Shown here one piece after another: positions 54,578 through 64,000 of a DNA stretch of 64,000 nucleotides (within the stretch, counting starts at the first letter, position 1; the number at the start of each line of letters is the position of its first letter). Source of the stretch: Pleurodeles waltl (lineage: Eukaryota > Chordata > Amphibia > Caudata > Salamandridae); the NCBI RefSeq assembly GCF_031143425.1, contig NC_090441.1, positions 219,910,928 through 219,974,927 on the forward strand. The letters are read 5' to 3'. The translations under genes were made by a program, and so were the position numbers. The notes below the pieces were generated by a model, which was not told the origin of the DNA, ran no database searches, and was given only the letters and a program-made list of their open reading frames with translations.

Positions 54578-57500
54578 TGTAGGAGGCTGGACTGGCTTGT
54601 AGTGAGTACCAGGGGGTACTTGCACCTTGCACCAGGCCCAGTTATCCCTTATTAGTGTATAGGGTGTCTAGCAGCATAGGCTGATAGATAATGGTAGCTT
54701 AGCAGAGCAGCTTAGGCTGAACTAGGAGACGAGTGAAGCTCCTACAGTACCACTAGTGTCACTGGCACAATATCATAAGAAAACACAATACACAGATATA
54801 CAAAAAATAAAGGTACTTTATTTTTATGACAATATGCCAAAGTATCTCAGTGAGTACCCTCAGTATGAGGATAGCAATTATACACAAGTTATATGTACAC
54901 AATACCAAAAATATGCAGTATAGTCTTAGAAAACAGTGCAAACAATGTATAGTTACAATAGGATGCTACGGGGAAACATAGGGATAGGGGCAACACAAAC
55001 CATATACTCCAAAAGTGGAATGTGAACCACGAATGGACCCCAAACCTATGTGACCTTGTAGAGGGTCGCTGGGACTATTAGAAAATAGTAAGGGTTAGAA
55101 AAATAGCCCTCCCCAAGACCCTGAAAAGTGAGTGCAAAGTGCACTGAAGTTCCCCAAAGGACAAAAAAGTCATGATAGGGGAATAATGCAGGAAAGACAC
55201 AAACCAGCAATGCAACAACGATGGATTTCCAATCTCGGGTACCTGTGGAACAAGGGGACCAAGTCCAAAAGTCACAAGCAAGTCGGAGATGGGCAGATGC
55301 CCAGGAAATGCCAGCTGTGGGTGCAAAGAAGCTTCTACTGGACAGAAGAAGCTGAGGTTTCTGCAAGAACAAAAAGGGCTAGAGACTTCCCCTTTGGTGC
55401 ACGGATTTCACTCGCCATGGGGAGTTGTGCAAAAGTGTTTTCCCGCCGAAAGACCGCCAACAAGCCTTGCTAGCTGCAAATCATGCGGTAAGCGTTTTTG
55501 GATGCTGTTGTGGCCCAGGAGGGACTAGGATGTCGCAAATTGCGTCAAGAGAGAGAAGGGACATCGAGCAAGACAAGGAGCCCTCTCAGCAGCAGGTAGC
55601 ACCCACAAAAGTGCCAGAAACAGGCACTACAAGGATGCGTGAAACAGTGCTTGCCGAAGTTGCACAAAGGAGTCCCACGTCGCCGGAGACCAACTTAGAA
55701 AGTTGTGTAATGCAGGTTAGAGTGCCGTGGACCCAGGCTTGGCTGTGCACAAAGGATTTCTGCCACAAGTGCACGGAAGCCGGAGTAGTTGCAAAAGACG
55801 CGGTTTCCAACAATGCAGTCTGGCGTGGGAAGGCAAGGACTTACCTCCACCAAACTTGGACTGAAGAGTCACTGGACTGTGGGAGTCACTTGGACAGAGT
55901 TGCTGGATTCAAGGGACCTCGCTCGTCGTGCTGAGAGGAGACCCAAGGGACCGGTAATGCAGCTTTTTGGTGCCTGCGGTTGCAGGGGGAAGATTCTGTT
56001 GACCCACAGGAGATTTCTTCGGAGCTTCTAGTGCAGAGAGGAGGCAGACTACCCCCACAGCATGCACCACCAGGAAAACAGTCGAGAAGGTGGCAGGATC
56101 AGCGTTACAGAGTTGCAGTAGTCGTCTTAGCTACTTTGTTGCAGTTTTGCAGGCTTCCAGCGCGGTCAGCAGTCGATTCCTTGGCAGAAGGTGAAGAGAG
56201 AGATGCAGAGGAACTCTGATGAGCTCTTGCATTCGTTATCTAAAGTTTCCCCAGAGACAGAGACCCTAAATAGCCAGAAAGGAGGGTTTGGCTACCTAGG
56301 AGAGAGGATAGGCTACTAACACCTGAAGGAGCCTATCAGAAGGAGTCTCTGACGTCACCTGGTGGCACTGGCCACTCAGAGCAGTCCAGTGTGCCAGCAG
56401 CACCTCTGTTTCCAAGATGGCAGAGGTCTGGAGCACACTGGAGGAGCTCTGGACACCTCCCAGGGGAGGTGCAGGTCAGGGGAGTGGTCACTCCCCTTTC
56501 CTTTGTCCAGTTTCGCGCCAGAGCAGGGGCTAAGGGGTCCCTGAACCGGTGTAGACTGGCTTATGCAGAATTGGGCACATCTGTGCCCAAGAAAGCATTT
56601 CCAGAGGCTGGGGGAGGCTACTCCTCCCCTGCCTTCACACCATTTTCCAAAGGGAGAGGGAGTAACACCCTCTCTCAGAGGAAGTCCTTTGTTCTGCCAT
56701 CCTGGGACAAGCCTGGCTTGACCCCAGGGGGGCAGAAACCTATCTGAGGGGTTGGCAGCAGCAGCTGCTGCAGTGAAACCCCAGGAAAGGCAGTTTGGAA
56801 GTACCAGGGTCTGTGCTACAGACCACTGGGATCATGGAATTGTACCAACAATGCCAGGATGGCATAGAGGGGGCAATTCCATGATCTTAGACATGTTACA
56901 TGGCCATATTCAGAGTTACCATCGTGAAGCTACATATAGGTAGTGACCTATATGTAGTGCACGCGTGTAATGGTGTCCCCGCACTCACAAAGTTCAGGGA
57001 ATTGGCTCTGAACAATGTGGGGGCACCTTGGCTAGTGCCAGGGTGCCCTCACACTAAGTAACTTTGCACCTAACCTTTACCAGGTAAAGGTTAGACATAT
57101 AGGTGACTAATAAGTTACTTAAGTGCAGTGTAAAATGGCTGTAAAATAACGTGGACGTTATTTCACTCAGGCTGCAGTGGCAGGCCTGTGTAAGAATTGT
57201 CAGAGCTCCCTATGGGTGGCTAAAGAAATGCTGCAGCCCATAGGGATCTTCTGGAACCCCAATACCCTGGGTACCTCATTATCATATACTAGGGAATTAT
57301 AAGGGTGTTCCAGTATGCTAATGTGAATTGGTGAAATTGGTCACTATCCTGTTAGTGACAATTTGGAAAGCAGAGAGAGCATAACCACTGAGGTTCTGGT
57401 TAGCAGAGCCTCAGTGAGACAGTTAGTCATCACACAGGGAACACAAACAGGGCACACTTATGAGCACTAGGGCCCTGCCTGGCAGGGTCCCAGTGACACA

Positions 57501-57829
57501 TAGACTAAAACAACAGATATACAGTGAAATATGGGGGTAACATGCCAGGCAAGATGGTACTTTCCTAAACAGTGTGCCAATGAGAATTGGTAAATTTAGT
57601 CACTAGCCTGTAGTGACAAATTTAGAAAGCAGAGAGAGCATAAACACTGAGGTTCTGGTTAGCAGAGCCTCAGTGATACAGTTAGGCACCACACAGGAAA
57701 CACATAAAGGGCACATACGATGAGCACTGGGGCTCTGCCTGGCAGGGTCCCAGTGACACAAGGGCTAAAACAACATACATACAGTGAAATTATGGGGAAA
57801 CATGCCAGGCAAGATTGTACTTTCCTACA
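54578..57829 (-). repeat. LTR with a partial terminal duplication, 3' LTR of element C
   Basis: A full-length-like LTR runs from tgtaggaggctggactgg to about 57570 (ctttcctaaaca), with CRE at 56350-56357. It is followed by a second, diverged copy of the last ~259 bp of such an LTR (57571-57829), which abuts the polypurine tract of element C. The second copy resembles the end of the 60998-62272 LTR more than the first one. This may be one LTR recombined with another, or an LTR inserted into an LTR followed by deletion. Confidence 0.75.
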
Positions 57830-60800
57830 CAACCCCCCCACCCGCCAAACAAAGGACAATAAGACTAGCCATGACCTGATGAGTCTTCATTGTCTAAGTG
57901 GAAATATCTGGAGAGTCCATCTGCATTGGATTCGGTACTCCCAGGTCTATGTTCCACTGTATAGTCCATTTCCTGTAGAGATATGGACCACCTCAACAAT
58001 TTAGGGTTTTCACCTTTCATTTGTTTTAGCCAAAGTAGAGGTTTGTGGTCTGTCTGAACAATAAAGTGAGTGCTATACAGGTATGGCCTCAACTTTTTCA
58101 TTGCCCAGACCACAGCAAAGGCCTCCCTCTCTATGGCAGACCAACGCTTTTCTCTAGGGGTCAACCTTCTGCTGATAAAAGCAACTGGTTGATCCTGGCC
58201 CTCAGAATTCAGTTGTGATAAGACTGCCCCTGCCCCTAATTCAGATGCATCAGTTTGAACAATTAATTTCTTGGAGTAACATGGGCTTTTTAGGACAGGT
58301 GCAGATCACATGGTTTGTTTGAGCTCCTCAAAAGCTTTCTGACAGCTAGCTGTCCATAACACCTTCTTAGGCATTTTTCTGCTTGTTAGATCATTAAGAG
58401 GGGCTGCTATGGAGCCATCATTTTTAATGAATCTCCTGTAGTACCCTGTGAGGCATAAAAAGGCTCTCACCTGGGTCCAAGTTGTAGGGAGAACCCAATC
58501 CATGATTGTCTGGATTTTCCCCTGTAGTGGTGCAATTTGTTCTCCACCTACCAGGTGGCCTAGATAAACCACTTTCCCCTGCCCTATCTGGCACTTTGAG
58601 GCTTTGATAGTGAGGTCTGCCTTTTGCAGGGTCTCCAAAAGCAAAGGTGGACCGGGTGATCATTCCAGGTTGAGCTAAATACAGCAATATCATCAAGATA
58701 TGCTGCACTGAAAGCCTCCAACCCTTGCAGGACTGTGTTCACCAACCTCTGAAAAGTGGCAGGTGCATTTTTCAAACAAAAGGGCATTACTGTAAATTGG
58801 TAGTGCCCTCCTATAGTAGAAAATGCAGTCTTTGGTTTAGCATCTTCTGCCAATCTGATCTGCCAATACCCTGCAGTCAGATCAAAAGTGCTAAGATACT
58901 TGGCAGATGCCATTGTATCAATGAGCTCATCTTCCCTGGGTATAGGGTGAGCATCAGTTTTTGTTACCTGAGCCCTCTGTAATCTACACAAAACCTCATC
59001 TCTCTCTTTCCATCTTTGGTGTGAGGTTTAGGTACAAGCACCACTGGGCTAGCCCATGGGTTTTCAGAAGGTTCAAGCACTCCCAGATCCAACATTTTCT
59101 GCACCTCTTGTTTAATGCAATCTCTGACATGGTCAGGCTGCCTATAAATTTTACTTTTGACAGGCAGGCTGTCTCCAGTGTCAATTGTGTGCTCACACCA
59201 GGAAGTTGTACCTGGTACAAGTGAAAAGAGGTCTGAAAATTGGCTTAGGAGTTTGATGCACTTGTCTTTCTGTTCTGCAGTCAGACAATCTGCTAAAACT
59301 ACTCCCTCCACTAAGGCTTCTGCTTCAGTGATGGAGAAGAGATCAGCGAGAGAGTCACTCTTTTCTTCCTGTCCCTCATCTGTTGCCATGAGCAGGGTGA
59401 GATCAGCCCTGTCATAGTAGGGTTTTAGGCGGTTGACATGAATCACCCTAAGGGACTCCTGGCAGTGCCCAGGTCTACCAAATAGGTAACCTCATCCTTC
59501 TTCTCAACAATTAGATGGGGTCCACTCCATTTGTCTTGGAGTGCTCTTGGGGCCACAGGCTCCAATACCCACACCTTCTGTCCTGGTTGGTACTGGATCA
59601 GAACAGCCTTCTGGTCATGCCATTGCTTTTGTAGCTCCTGGCTGGCCTGAAGGATTTTACTGGCCTTTTTCGTGTACTCAGCCATTCAGGATCTTAGGCC
59701 AGGTACATAGTCCACTATGTCCTGTTTAGGAGCTTTTAAAGGTTGTTCCCAACCCTCCTTCACAAGAGTGAGTGGACCTCTTACAGGATGTCCAAAGAGG
59801 AGTAAAAAGGGGCTGAAGCCCACTCCTTTTTGGGGTACCTCCCTGTAAGCAAAAAGGAGGCAAGGTAACAAGACATCCCATCTCCTCCTGAGTCCCATTA
59901 TCATACCTTTGAGAGTTTTATTAAACCTCTCTACCAGTCCATTTGTCTGTGGATGGTAAGGAGTGGTGAACTTGTGGGTAACACCACAATCCTTCCACAT
60001 TGCTTTCAAGTATGCAGACATGAAGTTGATACGTCTGTCTGATACTACCTCTTTAGGAAAGCCCACCCTGGAAAAGATTCCCAGGAGGGCCTTTGCCACT
60101 GCAGGAGCTGTAATGGTCCTTAAAGGTATGGCTTCAGGATATCTTGTGGCATGGTCCACTACCACCAAGATAAATCTATTGCCTGAAGCAGTAGGGGGGT
60201 CAATGGGGGCCAACTATGTCAACCCCTACCCTTTCAAAGGGCACCCCAACCACTGTTAGTGGAATTAGAGGGGCCTTTGGAGTGCCACCAGTCTTGCCAC
60301 TGGCTTAGCAGGTCACACAAAACTTGCAAAAATCTTTGGTGTCCTCTGACATACGAGGCCAGGGAAACAAGGGGACACATCTTTCCCAAGTTTTGATCTG
60401 GCCCAAATGCCCAGCCAAAGGAATGTCATGTGCTAGAGTGAGAAGAAACTCTCTGTACTGCAGGGGAATGGCCAATCTCCTGGCTGCTCCAGGTTTTGGG
60501 TCCCTTGCCTCTGTGTACAAGAGGTTATCTTCCCAGTATACTCTATGACTGTCAGTGACATCCCCATTTTGCTGTTTGACAGCTTGCTGTCTGAGACCCA
60601 CTAATGTGGGACAGGTTTGCTGTGCCACACTCAGCTCTTCCCTGGCAGGCCCCCCTCCACCCAAAAGCTCAGCAGTGTCTGCTGCCAGCTCCTCTGGTGT
60701 AAGCTCTGCACAAGGAGGAAATTTCTCTTTCTCAGAAGGGGAATCATCTGTAGAGGGAGGGATAGTGGGTAGGGATTTACCCTTGCTACCCCTAGCTTTA

Positions 60801-60997
60801 GGGAGCACTTGGTCCATTGTTACAGGATCCAAGTTACCCTGTCCTTTTTGCTTTTTGGCCTGAGCCCTGGTTAAAGCAAAAATATGCCCAGGAATGCCCA
60901 GCATTGCTGCATGAGCCCCCAACTTCACTTCTGCCCAAGCTTATGTCTCTAAATCATTCCCTAGTAGACAGTCTACAGGTAAATCTGAGGCAATCGC
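57830..60997 (-). pseudogene. pol: Gmr1-like element C, decayed pol (PR end-IN-RT-RH)
   Basis: Same order as element A on the minus strand: end of protease (HAAMLGIPGHIFALTRAQAK) and linker (60928-60305), integrase with its zinc region and FILVVVDHATRYPEAIPL, VSDRRINFM (Gly after Arg changed), YHPQTNGLVERFNKTLKGM (60213-59686), integrase end (59685-59443), RT with its N-terminal fingers present (LDLGVLEPSENPWASPVVL; MRFCVDYRGL; 59446-58964), FDLTAGYWQIRL and AAYLDDIAVFSS (58991-58584), RNase H to 57865. At least five frame breaks. Gag and most of protease are absent. Confidence 0.9.
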
Positions 60998-62272
60998 AAG
61001 AAAGGAGGATTGGCTACCAAGACAGGTAATAGCCTATCAGAGGGGGTCTCTGACGTCACCTGCTGGCACTGGCCTCTCAGAACAGTCCAGTGTGCCCCCA
61101 ACACCTCTGTTTCCAAGATGGCAGGGGTCTGGGACACACTGGAGGAGCTCTGGGCACCTCCCAGGGGAGGTACTGGTCAGGGGAGTGGTCACTCCCTTTT
61201 CCTTTGTCCAATTTTGTGCCAGAGCCGAGCTGGGGGATCCCTGAACCGGTGTAGACTGACTTATGCAGAGATGGCCACCATCTGTGCCCATCAAAGCATT
61301 TCCAGAGGCTGAGGGAGGCTACTCCTCCACATCCCTTCACACCTATTTCCAAAGGGAGAGGATGTAACACCCTCTCTCAGAGAAAATCCTTTGTTCTGCC
61401 TTCCTGGACCAGGGCTGCCTGGACCCCAGGAGGGCAGAAACCTGCCTGAGGGGTTAGCAGCAGCAGCAGCTGCAGTGAAACCCCGGGAAAGGTAGTTTGG
61501 CTGTACCCGGTACTGTGCTAGAGACTCGGGTGATCATGGAATTGTCCCCCCAATACCAGAATGGTATTGGGGGGGCAATTCCATGATCTTAGACATGTTA
61601 CATGGCCATGTTCGGAGTTACCATTGTGACGCTATACATAGGTAGTGACCTATGTATAGTGCACTCGTGTAATGGTGTCCCCGCACTCACAAAGTCCGGG
61701 GAAATTGCCCTGAATGATGTGGGGGTACCTTGGCTAGTGCCAGGGTGCCCACACACTAATTAACTTGGCACCCAATCTTCACTAAGTGAAGGTTAGACAT
61801 ATAGGTGACTTATAACTTACTTATGTGTAGTGAAAAATGGCTGTGAAATAATGTGGACATTATTTCACTCAGGCTGCAGTGGCAGGCCTGTGTAAGAATT
61901 GTCAGAGATCCCTATGGGTGGCAAAAGAAATGCTGCAGCCCGTAGGGATCTCCTGGAACCCCAATACCCTGGGTACTCTAGTACCATATATTAGGGAATT
62001 ATATGGGTGTACCAGTGTGCCAATGAGAATTGGTAAATTTAGTCACTAGCCTCCAGTTACAAAATTAGAAAGCAGAGAGAGCATAACCACTGAAGTTCTG
62101 GTTAGCAGAGCCTCAGTGATACAGTTAGGCACCACGCAGGGACACATACAGGGCACATACTATGAGCACTGGGGCTCTGCCTGGCAGGGTCCCAGTGACA
62201 CAAGGGCTAAAACAACATACATACAGTGAAAATATGGGGGTAACATGCCAGGCAAGATGGTACTTTCCTACA
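60998..62272 (-). repeat. Partial 5' LTR of element C
   Basis: Corresponds to the second ~45% of the LTR on the plus strand, from just beside the TATA region to the end tactttcctaca at 62272, including CRE tgacgtca at 61051-61058. It joins protease sequence directly at about 60997, so a deletion removed the rest of protease, gag, the leader and half of the LTR. Confidence 0.88.
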
Positions 62273-62325
62273 AAGGATCGGGTGGCCTAAATATGTAAAA
62301 TCACTTTTTTTCTTGTTCAATGTTA

Positions 62326-62859
62326 GGGGCATATTTACAAGCCCCTTCCGCCGCCTTAGCGCCACCATAGCATCTTTTTTGATGTTGAGGTGTGCTAACG
62401 TAGACTTTTCCCAGCGTCAGATATACAAAGTGGTCCAATGCATGCATTGCGCCAATTTGCAACCCCTTGCCCAACATTATGCCTGTGCCAGGCATAATGT
62501 ATGCAAGGGGGGTCATTCCCAGGTATGGAGGCCTGAAAAAATGGTGCAGTCAAATTACAATATTTTACTGAGACATTTTTTTCTTTCATTTTTTAATCTG
62601 AAGGCACGCATTAAAGTGACGCTCCCATTTTATTCAATGGGCCTTCCTGTGCTTTTCTGCACTTGTGTCAACATTTTTGATGCTAGTATAGCAAAATGCC
62701 ACATCAGCTTCATCATTTCTGATTCTGTTGTGGTAACGACCGCCATGGTGCGCAGTATTGTAAATATGGCGCAACCATTGTGTCGTTAGGTGGGGAAAGG
62801 GGGATGCAAGAAAAGTGGTGCATCTGGACTGATGCGCCACCTTTTTGTAAATCTGACCC
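62326..62859. mobile_element. 534-bp Harbinger-like MITE with TTA duplication
   Basis: Ends ggggcatatttacaag and tttttgtaaatctgaccc are inverted. TTA flanks both sides (62323-62325 and 62860-62862). The internal cattatgcctg/caggcataatg hairpin is shared with the element at 10985. Non-coding. Confidence 0.8.
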
Positions 62860-62862
62860 TTA

Positions 62863-63010
62863 GTCCATCGGGGCACATCAGCTGAGTTACTGACACACAC
62901 AGTCCTGGGAATCTGAGGCCGCCACCAGCTCATCTACCACGGACACCATGGTTTGGGTGTCATCTGCGTAGGACGTGAGAGAACCCAAACCATGGGATTC
63001 GTTTTGCTAA
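62863..63010 (-). pseudogene. Small L2-type RT fragment
   Basis: The minus strand reads SYADDTQTMVSVVDELVAAS, the catalytic YADD motif and its following helix in L2-like RTs, then stops. The motif is bracketed by inverted words accatggtttgggt and acccaaaccatgg. Nothing else of the LINE is visible nearby. Confidence 0.65.
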
Positions 63011-63339
63011 CAGCAAGATGTACAAGTTACACAAAGTGGAGCTCAAAATGTAAACCTGGAGGCTCTTTTATTCCTAACAAAAGTAGGGAACCCTGACTGT
63101 TTGGATACAGCTAATTGAGATGAATGAGTCAATCCAGCACTCTCCCATTACTCCCCATGTTCTAAATCTGTGAATCCAGACTGGGGAGTGGGCGTGTGTC
63201 ACACGCAGCACTGAGATCTAATAATCATAGTCTGCACCCTGGTCCTTGCCTAGTACTGGACAGTCCAGTACTGCCACCAGCTCGGTTCCTGTGTAGCGCA
63301 GCGGCCTGACCACAACTTGTGTGCTCTCCGGCAAGTCAT
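63011..63339. other. Unassigned DNA
   Basis: No recognised gene or element. It leads into the 231-bp repeat; its right part may be a degenerate unit. Confidence 0.4.
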
Positions 63340-64000
63340 CAGCCTCTATGTGTGTTTGTAGCTGTTGGACAGCTCTTTCTCCAGTGTTGCCACTGGAAGG
63401 GGCATCTGAGGTTGGTCTCCAGTTGGACAGTTTATCAGGGTCGCCTGAAGGAGTTTTAAATATATGTGTTTGTGCTGCCTTCCATGATTGTGGAGAGTTT
63501 GCAGGGTTTGTTGAGAGATGGCACGCCTGGTATTACTGGTGCAAGGATGTCCTCCATCAAGGGAAGACTGGAAGCTTCTATGTATGTTTGTAGCTGTTGG
63601 ACAGTTCTTTCTCTACTGTTGTCACTGGAGGTGCATCTGAGGTTGGTCTCCAGTTGGACAGTTTGTAAGGGTCAGCTGAAGGAGTTTTAAATAGAAATGG
63701 CTGCGCTCCCTTCATGGTTGGGGAGATGTTGCAGGGTTTGTTGACAGATGTCAGGTCTGGTATTACTTGTGCAAGGATGTCCTCCATCAAGGGAAGGCTG
63801 TAACCATCTTTGTATGTTTGTAGCTGTTTGACAGCTCTTTCTCCAGTGTTGTCACTGGGAGGAGCATCTGAGGTTGGTCTCCAGTTGGACAATTTGTCAG
63901 GGTCAGCCGAAGGAGTTTTAAATAGAAGTATTTGTTCTGCCTTCCATGGTTGTTGAGATGTTGTTGACAGATGACAGGTCTGGCATTACTGGTGCAAGAA
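63340..64000 (-). repeat. ~231-bp tandem repeat derived from LINE RT sequence
   Basis: gtttgtagctg recurs at 63354, 63586 and 63816 (spacings 232 and 230), and the array runs off the window. On the minus strand the unit reads MEDILAQVIPDLTSVNKP, KTPSADPYKLSNWRPTSDAP, then EKELSNSYKHT or ERAVKQLQTYKDG. These match the N-terminal finger region of LINE RTs (KKPxxDPxxxxNWRPIS followed by EKxVxxQLxxxxD). The frame stays open for over one unit (63578-63892). A piece of RT has become a satellite-like unit. Confidence 0.8.

Overview
The window looks like intergenic, repeat-dominated DNA from a vertebrate with a very large genome. A salamander, probably a newt such as Pleurodeles, is the best guess. 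This is an inference from repeat content: nested Ty3/gypsy elements with ~3-kb LTRs, Gmr1-like elements, L2-type LINEs, a Penelope-like element and many hairpin-rich MITEs with TTA/TAA target duplications. I found no host protein-coding gene, rRNA or convincing functional tRNA. Most long open frames are transposon genes or by-products of tandem repeats.

Layout. 1-8830: two pyrimidine-rich (CT/GCC) satellite blocks, the first with an ~833-bp higher-order unit, each followed by the same ~0.7-kb unique-looking flank. 8831-13215: MITEs at 9190-10134 and 10985-11472, a 43-bp and a 52-bp minisatellite, and AT-rich DNA. 13216-15286: a 5'-truncated L2-clade LINE on the minus strand. 15287-23326: a probable hAT-type relic split by a complete Ty3/gypsy chromodomain element (15696-21842, 796-bp LTRs, GTTTC target duplication). 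That element carries a recognisable gag-pol -1 frameshift signal but is dead: it has an in-frame stop, a YLDN reverse-transcriptase active site and a 190-bp palindromic MITE inside integrase. 23327-29213: more MITE relics, a TGCTG microsatellite, a 28-bp minisatellite and a stretch of unique-looking DNA (25054-26300).

29214-35450: a Penelope-like element broken into four coding pieces by a 30-bp minisatellite that grew from its own RT motif, by a 2.9-kb solo LTR and by an L2 LINE fragment. 35650-37038: an L1/Tx1-like tail and a plus-strand fragment of a non-autonomous Gmr1-like element. 37039-62272: a same-orientation (minus) stack of Gmr1-like elements with the order protease-integrase-RT-RNase H. 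Element A (from 37039) is decayed. Element B (44662-53909, ATGAG target duplication, two 3145-bp LTRs with no difference noticed) is nested in the gag of A. Element C (57830-62272) is a decayed pol plus LTR remnant. B encodes one intact 885-codon gag-protease frame but no integrase, RT or RNase H, and so appears to be a recently mobilised non-autonomous element. 62326-64000: another TTA-flanked MITE, an L2 RT scrap and a 231-bp tandem repeat derived from LINE RT sequence.

How the parts work together: B would supply capsid and protease and need integrase/RT in trans from relatives of A and C, whose LTR architecture it shares. The other elements are fossils that date one another by nesting.
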